Below are positions 7,943 through 17,922 of a stretch of 64,000 nucleotides of DNA, one piece after another. Both the position numbers and the translations under genes were made by a program. Below the pieces are notes generated by a model. That model was not told where the DNA came from, ran no database searches, and saw only the letters and a list, made by a program, of their open reading frames with translations. The stretch is from Zasmidium citrigriseum (taxonomy: Eukaryota; Ascomycota; Dothideomycetes; Mycosphaerellales; Mycosphaerellaceae), in the NCBI GenBank assembly GCA_002786025.1, contig NHNW01000009.1:502376-566375 (forward strand), written 5' to 3'. Each line of letters begins with the position of its first letter. Within the stretch, counting starts at the first letter, position 1.

Positions 7943-9231
7943 TCAAGGACTCCTCGACCGACTCCGCCGAGCCGCCTTTTGTAGCTGCTTTCTCAGTCCG
8001 TCCATATCCCCCAAAGTCCTACTCGGTGCTGGTCGACCTCGAGCTTCGACATTCGCAGATCCAGCTACCGTAGGCTGCTCCTCCTGACCTTCCTTTTGCT
8101 TCTTCTGCTGCTGCTTCCGTGCCGCTTGCTTCTGCTCTCGGGCAGCCTTCTTCGCCGCTTTCCTCGCAGCCACTTCCTCAGGAGTGAGCTCTGGTGGCTT
8201 CGGAAAGCAGGACAGCAAGCTGCCAGGGACTGCGTGTTCCTTGATAGCCTACATTGTTTTGTCAGTGAATCCTTGCAATGAAAAAGCACTGGTACTTACT
8301 ATAGTCATCAAGCCCCGTAAAGTATACGCCGCATCATTGCCAGCGTTATGCAGATGCTTCGTCTCGACCTCAACCCCAATCGCTTGTAACAGTCGCTTAA
8401 GCCCGACCTGATTCTTCTTATTCGTAAGCACCGTCGAAGTATCGATCCTCCTCACGACATTCTCAGCTTCGTTAAGACCAAAGCCAAGGAACTTGAGGTA
8501 GTCCACTTCATTCTTAATGCCGTGGGCTACCAGCACGACATTCCTCGCTGGTCCGATCGTTGGCTGATGGAGCTTGCTAGCATTTGAAAAGTTCCCTGCG
8601 TCCTGGAAGAGTCTTGAGAGAACAGTCTTCGCATCGCTTCGTTTGACCCATGTTGATTGACCGAAAGCAAATCCATCTGGGTTCCCCTTGACGAATCTCT
8701 TATTCCTCAAATGTCCGTACTCGTTGATCCGGAAATGCGCTGATTCGATATTCGAGATCAAGTCCGCCGCTGTGATCTCAGGATTGATCTACCAAGCCAT
8801 AAGCATCACCATCATGCATCACAACCGCCACCAAGACTTACACGATCGATCCTCGCCGTATCCAACACCGAAACCCCAACCTCCATAATCTTCGACTGAT
8901 CAAACTCAAACGCCTCACAATCAATGCAAACGAGCACTACATCCTGCAGTTCTTTCGAATCCGACTGCTGGCCTAGACCCAGCAACTGTTGGAGCAGCGA
9001 GAGGTCCGCTGGTGGCGCGGGTTGAGCCATGAGCTTCAGCCAGGAGTCAAGCCCAGTGCGACCATCGCGTGGGAGCAGGGATCGGATGCTCTTCAGAGCG
9101 CTGGATATCGACTGGAGTGATATTGGTCGGTGATGGTAGCCGATCGCTAGTCTTGGTGATGGCAAACGCGGTTGCTTGAAAGGCAGGAATCGAGTTGTAG
9201 GTCTAGCGGCCACGAGTATGCGCCATCTCAT
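7943..9231 (-). CDS. Gfd2/YDR514C-like RNase H-fold (DEDDh-type) protein
   Basis: Three exons, 8842-9231, 8300-8788 and 7943-8248, all phase 0 with GTAAGT donors, give 394 residues from the ATG at 9231. An ATG further inside the same exon (MAQPAPPADL) is another possible start. The core matches the family of yeast Gfd2 and YDR514C. LVCIDCEAFEFD gives the D-x-E motif, DTARIDRINPEI follows, HFRINEYGHLRNKRF is the conserved middle, LVAHGIKNEVDYL carries the second Asp, and HNAGNDAAYTL supplies the His..Asp of a DEDDh exonuclease site. All four acidic positions appear present, so exonuclease activity is possible; this is inferred. The last ~100 residues form a Lys/Arg/Gln-rich helix and an RRSRSRSP tail, likely nucleic-acid binding. 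Gfd2 in yeast is linked to mRNA export. Confidence 0.75.
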
Positions 9232-9522
9232 GGATGGTCCAACAAGGTGTCCGTATTGTGATATCGGAAATGAACGTAGATGTGAAGGATGAGGTGAAGG
9301 GAAAGCCGAGACGAAGTGAAGTGAAGTGCTCATGGATTCAAGGAGCTCGAGCTTCAGCCGAAATATGGCCGAGCAAGTGTCCTTTTTCAACCCTACCAAC
9401 TTGATCCTCATAGTGTTACTGTTACATGGGACGACACTCTCAGTCGTCATCTACAACTCCAGCGCTAATACATGAAGATCATGACCAATAGTACCAAACC
9501 ATCCCTAGCCATCCCAAGAGCT

Positions 9523-12500
9523 TTACTTCTCGCTCTGCTTAAGAGCCCTGAACACTGCACCGACATAGTCCCGCATTGTTCTCGAGTAAGACATTGCATG
9601 GAACAGTCGCTCCCGTACTTCGCCATCAAACACGTTCTCAAGCAAGTCGGTCTTCTCTTCCTTCTTGTGACCGCTCTTGATGGCACTCGCGCCATTGCGC
9701 ATGTCAAGCTGCTTAGGCATGAAGCGAGCAAGATTGCGCAGAACAACCACAGCACGGAGCGGAACACCCGTTGCTTCGCCCTTCTCGTCCTCCAGCATGG
9801 TCAGCTTCATGAACTCTGCACTGGGAGGCGGTATTGCTTCGGGCTTGATGTTGTGCTTCGATCGAGAAGGCTCGGTCTCGGGCAGGTGGGTTTCGATGTG
9901 TCGTGCGAACAGCAAGGTGCGTGAGAGCTTAGAGTCGCCAAAATCAGCGGATGTGCGCTCACAATCCGCCCACCGACAGCGATGCGTCGTCTTGTCCGAA
10001 GCTTCAAAGTCGAATGCGTTCTTGCTCAGGTGGCCATTCGCTCCATTCATCATGCTATTAGCAGGCGTCGCGGACCGTGGAGTATTGTTCGAATCCACTT
10101 CCGTCTTGTCACCATCCGGTGGTGTCTCTTGCTTCTTGGGAATGCGCAGGTGGTGCTTGAGAATGTGCTGCATCATGTCCTCGGGCGTCCTGAACCATTC
10201 CCCAGATTCGATTTCTCGAGTCGTTGGCGCTGAGATCATACCGGTGACGGGGTCTCTGGTGCCTTCAACGGGAATCGTGACCTTCCAGCGACATCGATAA
10301 AGCTCCTTGCCCTTATCCGAAGGCTTTGATCCGGCAAGGATTCCAGTATCAACTGGAGCTTTTCGCGCTTTGATACCTTTGATGACATACTTATTGGAAC
10401 CTGCAACTTGAGCTGTTGCCCCTTGGAATGTGTTGCTCACATTCTTGATGAATTCGCCAGCGATAAGGTGAGGGTGGGTTGCATGGTAAGGCGCAAATGT
10501 GCCTTGATAGGCCTGCCAGAGAGAAATCTGAGTCATTTCAGATGTTGGATCCTGAATGAAGCACATCCGTAGCCATTCCGAAGAGCGATCTGGTTCATCC
10601 ATCTTCAGAAGCTGTTCCACCAAGCTTTTGGCTAGGCGTGGTACCGGAGCGACAGTATCATCTGGTGCTTGACGTCTTGTAGATCTTTGTTCCCGGTGTT
10701 CTTTCGCAGTGAAGAGTGTTAGACGGCTGAGGTGTCGCGCAAGCGCCTCTGCATCTACTGTCCGTAGCAAGGTCTCCACATTGTCGCTGGTCGACGTGAA
10801 TTGGCCCAAGAAATCAAGGCAAGCGGCTCGCAACTCCTCATCTTCGAGCAGCAGAAGCTCTTGCGCGTGTTTCAGAAGTGATCTGGGAACATTGTCGAGC
10901 CTCTTAGGCGCAGGATGTGTCATGGCAATGCGGCTGATGGCACGTAGTGCAGTAGCAACAGCGCCGCGATCTGATTTACCGGCTTGCGCAAGAAGACCCT
11001 TGTAGACAGCATCTTGAGATCCGATATCCACGTACTTGAGTACTTGCTCCGAAATGTCCAGTGCGTAATGTTGCAGTTCGACAATGCCCGGATGGTGAGG
11101 GAGGTTGAGAACGACAGCAAGAAGGTCGCGCACCAGAGGCAGACGCGAGAGGTAAGCCGCATTCTCTTCTTGCAGAGCCATATTGCGGATGACGAGAGCG
11201 GCCTCAGTGATCCGGTTCAGGTGCGAGAGGAAATTCGAGTCCAGTATACTATCGTTGGAGATGATGGGGATTCGTGACTGTAACTTTTGAAGGATGTCCG
11301 GAGTGCCATCGAGTCCATTGAGGGTCTCGTCGTCTCCAGCAAAGAACTCTTCATCGTACATGACATCCCACTCGACGTCGTAGAAAAGGCCAGTCACCTG
11401 CAAGACCTTCTTCGTCAATGCATCGGCTAGTCCAGGAAATTGGTCGAATCGATACTTGTCTCCACGCTCGTGGCTGATCTTGACGAGGTGATGCAACGCA
11501 TATTGTTCCTCATCTGGGATACCACTCTGCAGAGCCAACTGAGCGCGCATGTAGATGTTGGGTCCGATGAATCCAGTTCCGGGTAGCATGATGTTTCTGT
11601 ACTTCCTCGCCAATGGCCCAGCGTTGGCCTCCAGCTTCCTCTTCCGCTCATTGCGGTAGAAATCCGGATTGTTCGCCGGTGTGATGACAGGCTTGAGGGA
11701 CAACGGATATGCCTGGGATGGTTCGTAGGAAGCCAGTGTGGACGAAGCGCCATTCGTTAGCGATGAGGCATTCATAACGCCGTTGGGACCCGCGCCAGGA
11801 GTAGGAGAAGCATGCGATGCTTGATTTTGATTCCGCGTTTGACGGCCAGAACCAACCTCAGGTTGGAAGAGCACGCGTTGCGGAGGCTGTTGCCTCAATC
11901 CACGTGTTGACCGACCTGTCGCACTTCCCGGCTCATCGACAGCTTCCGACTTCTCCTCTTTGGGCGTCCTCTGTTCGGGGCTGGCGTCGCTGCCATCGCC
12001 ATTTTGCAGATTCTCTTCCTCCCGCTTCGTGGGCCGTGTGAAATTCTCGAGTGTCCGTGCCATGACCCCTCCTCCCTTAGCTGTGACCTCCTCGAGGATC
12101 TCTTTTGGCGGCGGCTCTTTGTCCCAGTGATGCTTGATCTCAAACGCGCACAAGTTCTTGTAGTAGATGTTTTTGACCTGGAATGCTTGCGCCGCAGTGT
12201 ACTGGTTCTTGCCAACGAATTCCTCCGCGAACTTGCGCCACATCAACGGCTTGGCCTTGGTGTCTGATACCAGGTCATATCCGCCTTCTTCGACCACGCG
12301 ATTGTAGAGTTTGAACAGGTCGATATGGCGGACGCCGACTTTTGGCTCTGGATCAAGGGTGGTGCTGTCAAGGAGACGTGTCAGCGCATGCGGCACGTCT
12401 GGAGGCACAACAAGCCGGCGCAATCATGTATTTCTTACCCGCGTTGCTCGTGATATTCGGCGAGCTTCTTTAAGAAGTCCTCGCGCTCGTCGGAGGGTTC

Positions 12501-12530
12501 GATTGATTGTCCGCGTTTTGGAGCAGGCAT
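9523..12530 (-). CDS. RSC9: RSC chromatin-remodelling subunit Rsc9 (ARID and RFX-like domains)
   Basis: Two exons, 12439-12530 and 9523-12364, give 977 residues. The start at 12530 (MPAPKRGQS) is supported because exon 1 ends EDFLKKLAEYHEQRG and joins in phase to TTLDPEPKVGVRHIDL, an unbroken ARID domain (about residues 17-125, including VVEEGGYDLV). ARID domains bind DNA. The middle is helical and repeat-like, as in Rsc9/ARID2. Around residues 610-670 a stretch beginning LWQAYQGTFAPYHATHP resembles an RFX-type DNA-binding domain. Near residue 830 RCRWADCERT with later His residues looks like a zinc finger. Known homologues are part of the ATP-dependent RSC (PBAF) remodeler in the nucleus. 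It is head-to-head with the Rec114-like gene over 438 nt. Confidence 0.88.
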
Positions 12531-12968
12531 CTTGGGAATAGTCGGCGTGCCGGCGCAGTCGCGGCCGGCGGCGTTGCGTTACACAAGACCCGGGAGGAGG
12601 ATATGATCTATCGCATCGAGGATATTGCCTGCGCTATCATCGAAGGGGCTGCGACTGGTTTGCTGCAAGAAAACACGGTCCTGAACACTGCTCTGCGCTG
12701 ATCCTCTCACGGCGCAGAGTCGCGTTCTCGAGGAGCTGACTAAAATCCTAGCGCGCGGGAAGGCGGGATCACCCGAACCTTAGCTTGCTTCGCGCCTGCC
12801 AATCATCACAGGTGAAGTCTTTCCTCACTTGCAACTTGCTCCCGTCGTCCTCAAAACACACGCAACCTGCGACAATACGTTGTCGCCAGAACGGCGGCAT
12901 TCTGCTCGACTCGAAGAGAGTCTTTCGCGACCATCACTCACCCACAGCGCTAACGTCACGCCTTCAAT
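12531..12968. promoter_or_regulatory. Divergent promoter of RSC9 and Rec114-like gene
   Basis: About 440 nt between two head-to-head starts. It contains GC-rich stretches near RSC9 and more mixed sequence nearer the Rec114-like gene. I recognise no specific operator or repeat. Confidence 0.4.
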
Positions 12969-14880
12969 ATGGCCGTCAATGTCTGCCTACAGATGGTGAG
13001 GTACTCGCATGTCGATAACCTTGGGATTACCCCCAATGCAAATTGGACCCACATCTCCAACAACAACGACATGTATGTCTTGCTCAAAGGAAGTGAAGAC
13101 AACGGAACCATGACATTGTCAGTCATTACTGGCACTACGATTATCGTCAGTAACAGCAGTCCTGCCTCAGAAGCTTGAGAGCTAACGGACTCAAAGGAAT
13201 CAATTGACATCGGGTCTTACATTGACAAAGTGATCAGTCTCCACCAGACGGGAGGGCAAAGAGGCACGACAGTCCAGACAGACCAGCTTCCGCTCTACGC
13301 CATGTTCAGGGATGCATCGCTGGCCCTTCGTTACCGACTGAAGAGCGGAGTGGTAAGTGTGTTCACGCATGTCAAGGGGTTCTAAGCTGAGCTTTGTACT
13401 GCAGATGCGAAGAATCCAGCTGAGACTGCAAAGTCCGGCTGAATGCCGTAAACTCATGGTGCCACTGGAACGACGAGGCATGGACCTTCATGAGCGCCCA
13501 GGTACAGCACGACCAAATACATCCACCGCGCGGCCAGGCACATCACAGCAAGAATTCAGACCATTGACTGGCCAGTCGAGCTCGCCGTTCTTTGGCCAAG
13601 GACAGTCGAACACCCACCAGAATCACACAGCGCCCAGTGCCCACCTTTCAGCACGGTCACCAGTAAGAGCATCCACCGCCCAAGATGATGAGGATCTCTA
13701 TGGCCTCAGCCCCGAACGCCGAATCGCCAATCATGTAGGCCAAGCACCTGAGCAGAAGGTCCAGAGTGTGACCGACACAGGCAGGGACGACCAAGAATAC
13801 GGCGCGAGCTATTCCGCATCTCATGGAACTTCTGCACGAAAGATATTCACCCGGGACGAATCCATCGCTCCGAGAGAAGTTGAGCCATCACGGCCCAGTA
13901 CTCGTCAAATCTGGAGGTCTCATACCATGCAGCCCCCGCCGATGAACACTTACGATATGCAACAGCCCGCAGCAGAAATAAGCACCGAGCGACCTTCGTC
14001 GACATCAAACACAGCGAATCTGGAAGCCATTCGCCAGGCCTTTGAAGACCGAGAGCCGTCTCCAAACGCAGCATCCGACCGGTGGTCTTCAGGTGCTGCA
14101 GGCCCACGCCCACTAGTGTCTTCTGGGCCTCCAGAGCATCGTCCTTACACAGCTGCATCTGCCACATCATTGACAGTGCCAGATCCGCGAGTCCCGCCAA
14201 ATGGGTTGAAAGATCATGAAAACACGAAGCGACCTGCAAGCAGCAACATGTCTCGCCCTGGATCGGCGCTGGCTTTGCCGCCGTTGAGGCGGCCTAGTCT
14301 CGTAAAAGAATCCTCTGCACATTCTTCCACACATCAGCCCTCGTCGCGACCTCCAAGCGCCATACCTCCCATCCAGTCACAGCCATTTGAGTCTGCAACT
14401 TATCCCAGCCCCTCGCGCCGTGAGAAAGGATTGCAGGCGCCTCAGCATAATCATTCCGCGCCTGGAATGCTAGCTCCACCACAACCGCATTCTGAGCCCG
14501 AGATGGAGAGGCGTGTCTTGCCAATGGACGAGCTTCTTTACGGGCCAAAGCCTCTGGCAGAGCGATCAGCCAACGCAGGCGTACAGCGACTGACGAGCTA
14601 CGCTGATGCACCACACGAGATTGAATCGCCTCCCGCCAGTGCCCATCCGCACTCCAAATCAGAGGGATTGCCTCAGCCGTCTGTGACTCGTCCTGGGCAA
14701 TTCACCACATCCATCACCACTGCGTCGAATATGTCTCTGGAGGCGTACGTGGCACAGAATCCATCAGACAGAGAAACCATTCTGGCGGACTTCATGATTG
14801 AGAACCTCAACAACCCCGCCTTCGCCACGCTCTGCGAAGATATTGAGAATTGCTGGCAGCGGCAATTTCTGGGTCTATGA
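12969..14880 (+). CDS. Probable Rec114/Rec7-like meiotic recombination protein
   Basis: Three exons, 12969-13145, 13197-13352 and 13405-14880, all phase 0, give 602 residues. Intron 1 has an uncommon GTCAGT donor but a clear GCTAAC branch site. Intron 2 has GTAAGT and TGCAG ends. The first ~125 residues are beta-rich. They end LRYRLKSGVMRRIQLRLQS then KLMVPLERRGM, resembling the last strand and helix of the PH-like N-terminal domain of Rec114/Rec7. A ~350-residue disordered Ser/Pro region follows. The extreme C-terminus (AYVAQNPSDRETILADFMI, then LCEDIENCWQRQFLGL) is a conserved-looking helical module, where Rec114 contacts its trimerising and Mei4 partners. Rec114 is needed for programmed meiotic double-strand breaks. 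Assignment is by pattern and architecture; another PH-like protein is possible. Confidence 0.5.
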
Positions 14881-15059
14881 ATGACCATATCGCCGATTTC
14901 GAAGGACCATGCCCCTTGCCAGCTGCAGATGTGTTTGCTCATTGATTTTTTGGAAGGAGAAGCTCGCTCGCAATGTACCATGGATGATTCCGCAGGGAAA
15001 TTTAGCTCTATGACGCGATGAAGACACGAAACCCCATGTATGTCTATGTTAGCTCATCA

Positions 15060-15902
15060 TCAATCCTCGCTCTCGGCCGATATACTCGGGCTGGGAAGTT
15101 CCACAATCGTGACATCGTCCAGTTTTGCCTTCTTTACTGCTTCCACTTCCCGGTGAGTCATGCCGATCGCTCCGCCTGGATGATTTCGGAGGAAGACATC
15201 TTTTGATTTCCCTCGATGAAGTTCGTCCGCGACAGCCAGCGCCAGCATGTCGGCCACGGCCAGAGCAACGGTAGTACTCGTTGTGGGCGCCGAGACTCCG
15301 AATGAAACTTCTTCTTTCACTGGGATAGGCGCCGGCAGAAGCATTAGCTGCGCTTCCTTCCTCCCCTGTAATAGCAAGCAATCCTCTCTCCCCAAGCATC
15401 CAGACATCGCTACGATCGTGATGTCTTCCGGAACGTGTGGCAGGAGATTGACCAGCTCGGGGGTCTTGCCACTGAAACTGACGAAAAGCAGGACGTCATT
15501 CCGGTCGGCGTGCAAATCTCCTAGATCTCCATGTGCGGCTTCACAAGCGTGCATGAACGAGCACGGGATCGAGAGAGATTTGCATGTTGCTGCAAGCTTT
15601 TGGGCGATGTAGGAGGACTTTCCGACGCCGCAGGTCACCAATTTCCCTCCAGAGGATTTGGCTTTGAGAATTGCATCCACGGTTTGCTGAAGGGCTGTCT
15701 GGGCTGACTGAGAAGTGGCGTAGAGCGTTGAAAGGTTGGCCAGAGCTTCGGCTTCTGTTTGGAGAACGTGGAGGGCCAGTGGGATCGTATTGTTGACTGG
15801 CTTGATGGCAGTTATCTCGTCTTCATCTGGAGGTGAGATGGGTGTTATTGGGGAGATTGAACCCGAGAGGCGTTGGCGTTTTGATGGTCGTGGTGAGTCC
15901 AT
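15060..15902 (-). CDS. SIS-domain sugar-phosphate isomerase (KdsD/GutQ/KpsF-like)
   Basis: Single exon, 280 residues from the ATG at 15902 (MDSPRPSKRQR). The frame is open further upstream but without similarity. After a ~45-residue Ser/Pro leader comes one SIS domain with conserved features: VTCGVGKSSYIAQKLAAT (phosphosugar-binding loop), EAAHGDLGDLHADRNDVLL (the signature HGDLGD with the proposed catalytic His), FVSFSGKTPELVNLL, and APTTSTTVALAVAD. Bacterial relatives convert ribulose 5-phosphate to arabinose 5-phosphate for KDO synthesis and usually carry two C-terminal CBS domains. Those are absent here, leaving a short acidic tail. Fungi do not make KDO, so the substrate is unknown. It converges with the Rec114-like gene. 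Confidence 0.85.
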   Translation of the reverse strand: MDSPRPSKRQRLSGSISPITPISPPDEDEITAIKPVNNTIPLALHVLQTEAEALANLSTLYATSQSAQTALQQTVDAILKAKSSGGKLVTCGVGKSSYIAQKLAATCKSLSIPCSFMHACEAAHGDLGDLHADRNDVLLFVSFSGKTPELVNLLPHVPEDITIVAMSGCLGREDCLLLQGRKEAQLMLLPAPIPVKEEVSFGVSAPTTSTTVALAVADMLALAVADELHRGKSKDVFLRNHPGGAIGMTHREVEAVKKAKLDDVTIVELPSPSISAESED

Positions 15903-16681
15903 TGTGTCTGCTTGGTAATGGCGATCCAATCCGTCCGGAGATAGATGTCCTCGTAAAAAGTTGCGAAGGTGATGGTATAGATCCTCAAGGCCAAGGCACC
16001 GAATCCAAGATGTGGCAACAACGTTCCTCTCACAATCACACAAAGATGGAAAACAGATACAAAGAACAGATGAAGACGAAGTGTCGTCGTCGACAACGAT
16101 GATGAGCCCACCTATGGATCCCTATCTCGCCTAGACACCTAGCCCCAAACCCATTAAACACGTAAAACCCGAATCGCCCCGTATCACAGCGAAAGCTATC
16201 AAGCTAATCCCCGATCACAGCGCGCCAACGTGCTCGTCATAGATTATGTGAGCCGAAATCGACACTGATTGAAAATCGGTGATCAGAGAACTTGGAGCTT
16301 GTGCAAGGGGCGAGCACGCAAGAGCCGGCGGTCAAAAAAAGCCGGTCCGGGGAGGCTTTTTGGTTGAGCGAGCTTCCAGGATTTCTGCTTTGGGACCTGG
16401 CAGAGCTGGGTTGGCTAGTACGAGATTTTACTTGGTAAGAAGTTCGCGGGCTGGCGTGAAGTGTTGGTTTAGGTTTGCTGGGCTAGGGATTTAGAGTTGC
16501 AGCTTTCGGTGATCGAAGAGCTGTTGTGTGAGGTGACGATGCATGTGAAGATCTTGCGGTGGATTGTCTGGGCATGGACTTGAATAGGAAGGAGAGTGAG
16601 ATAGAACATCTCATCGAGCTGCTTGAAAGCCGAACTGCACTCTCTGGTATATCCATGCTGTACGTGTGTTTCGACAAGTTT
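15903..16681. other. Intergenic region upstream of the SIS gene and downstream of COQ5
   Basis: About 780 nt that should hold the SIS-gene promoter and the COQ5 3' region. Apart from the inverted repeat at 16336-16361 I see nothing supportable; the open frames are short and lack motifs. Confidence 0.4.
16336..16361. repeat. Inverted repeat, 8-nt arms
   Basis: The arms AAAAAGCC (16336-16343) and GGCTTTTT (16354-16361) are perfectly complementary around a 10-nt GC-rich spacer. It lies about 320 nt beyond the COQ5 stop and about 430 nt upstream of the SIS gene. It could fold as a hairpin in RNA or be a dimeric protein site; function unknown. Confidence 0.6.
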
Positions 16682-17695
16682 TTACAACGGCTTTACGCCT
16701 TTGTGTATCGCCGCGATGCCCATGCTCAAATCCTCCCACCCGCCTTCTATCGACGATCCATCGGGCTTCTGTCCTGGTATCAGAAAGCCAGCATCTTGAA
16801 TCATTTGTGCAAATTCCGGCTGTGACGGGAACCGCTCAATGCTCTCCACCAAGTACTGATAGCTGTCCCTATCCGCCGCCACGATTTGTCCAATCAGTGG
16901 AATCGCGCTGAAAGACCATCTCTTGTACACCGCGTTGAAGAGGGGATTCGAGAGCTGCGGTGCGAACTCCAGGCAAGCGAAGACACCTCCGGGCTTGAGC
17001 ACTCGATATGCCTCCCTCAGTGCCTTGTCCTTGTGTGTGAAGTTTCGAATGCCAAACGCAACGGTGTAGAGGTCGATGCTTTCGCTCTTGATGGAGCTAA
17101 GATCTTCGGCATTCGCTTCGAGGTAATCGACTCTTCCGTCGGCTTGATACGACGTCGTCGATAATCGTTTTCGGCCTTCCGCGAGCATATCCGGATTGAT
17201 GTCAGACACGGTAACGTGCGTCTTGTTGTCCTTGTTGATGTTCGTGGCGTGATCAAGCATTCGAATCGCAATATCTCCACTGCCGCCTGCAATATCGAGT
17301 ATCCTCTGTCCCTCCTGTTGATCCTGCATCGAAGCGTATCGTACTCCGGGGTTGAGGTTTCGGACGAAGTGATCTTTCCATAGTCGATGGATGCCGAGGG
17401 ACATGAAGTCGTTCATGGCGTCGTAGTTGCTGGCGACTGAAGAGAAGACGGCGCCGACTGCAAGTTATATCAGAGCCATCCCTCACCAACCAATAGAGGC
17501 ATTGTCCTTACCTTTCGACGCTTTCATCGACTCGGAAATGGTCTCGAAACCGAAATGTGTGGTCTTCTCATGCTGGCCGGGTTGTTGCTGTCTTTGCCTG
17601 ACACCCGATGTGAAGCTCCTTCGACATTCTGAGCATACCCAGCTCCTTGGGGCTATCCGTACTCGCTTCGCTGCTCGAGGGACTGCCGCCGACAT
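16682..17695 (-). CDS. COQ5: Mitochondrial 2-methoxy-6-polyprenyl-1,4-benzoquinol methyltransferase (Coq5)
   Basis: Two exons, 17512-17695 and 16682-17457, with a 54-nt intron, give 319 residues. The protein C-methylates the benzoquinone ring in ubiquinone synthesis as part of the mitochondrial CoQ complex. The start at 17695 (MSAAVPRAAKRVR) begins a basic, Ser/Arg-rich presequence fitting matrix import. The UbiE/Coq5 SAM-methyltransferase core follows: VASNYDAMNDFMSLGIHR (family signature), ILDIAGGSGDIAIR (SAM motif I), VSDINPDML, NAEDL, and AFGIRNFTHKDKALREAYR with VLKPGG (the second family signature). The C-terminus ends IAAIHKGVKPL. It is divergent from the E1 alpha gene, with 227 nt between starts. 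Confidence 0.95.
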
Positions 17696-17922
17696 GATTG
17701 TTTGGGGACTGTGCTTTCTCAATGGACGATGGCGAAACCAGAAGCTCACCAGAAGATCTGAGTTGAGGCTCTGCAGAACAGTCCCTAGCGCCGAAGTCAA
17801 TCTTCCCCGGACTTGGGGAAGTGAAAGCCGAAGGGCCGATGATAACCGCAGCTGTTCGATCCCTCTTCACCACATTATTCCTTGGGTTGTGACCATGTAG
17901 TATTCTCATTCTTGAAGCCGCC
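17696..17922. promoter_or_regulatory. Shared bidirectional promoter of COQ5 and BCKDHA
   Basis: The 227 nt separate the start codons of two divergently transcribed mitochondrial-enzyme genes, so both promoters and leaders must fit here. A perfect inverted repeat, CTTCCCC with GGGGAAG separated by 6 nt (17802-17821), lies at the exact middle. Co-regulation is an inference from geometry. Confidence 0.6.
17802..17821. promoter_or_regulatory. Inverted repeat at the centre of the COQ5/BCKDHA promoter
   Basis: Left arm CTTCCCC (17802-17808), spacer of 6 nt, right arm GGGGAAG (17815-17821). This 20-nt dyad could bind a dimeric or two-finger regulator; the CCCC/GGGG cores recall C2H2 zinc-finger sites. 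No transcription-factor match is claimed. Confidence 0.45.

Noticed and set aside
12969..13178. Short 69-codon stand-alone gene at the start of the Rec114-like locus
   Set aside because: It joins in phase to downstream exons through a branch-site-bearing intron, so it is better read as exon 1.
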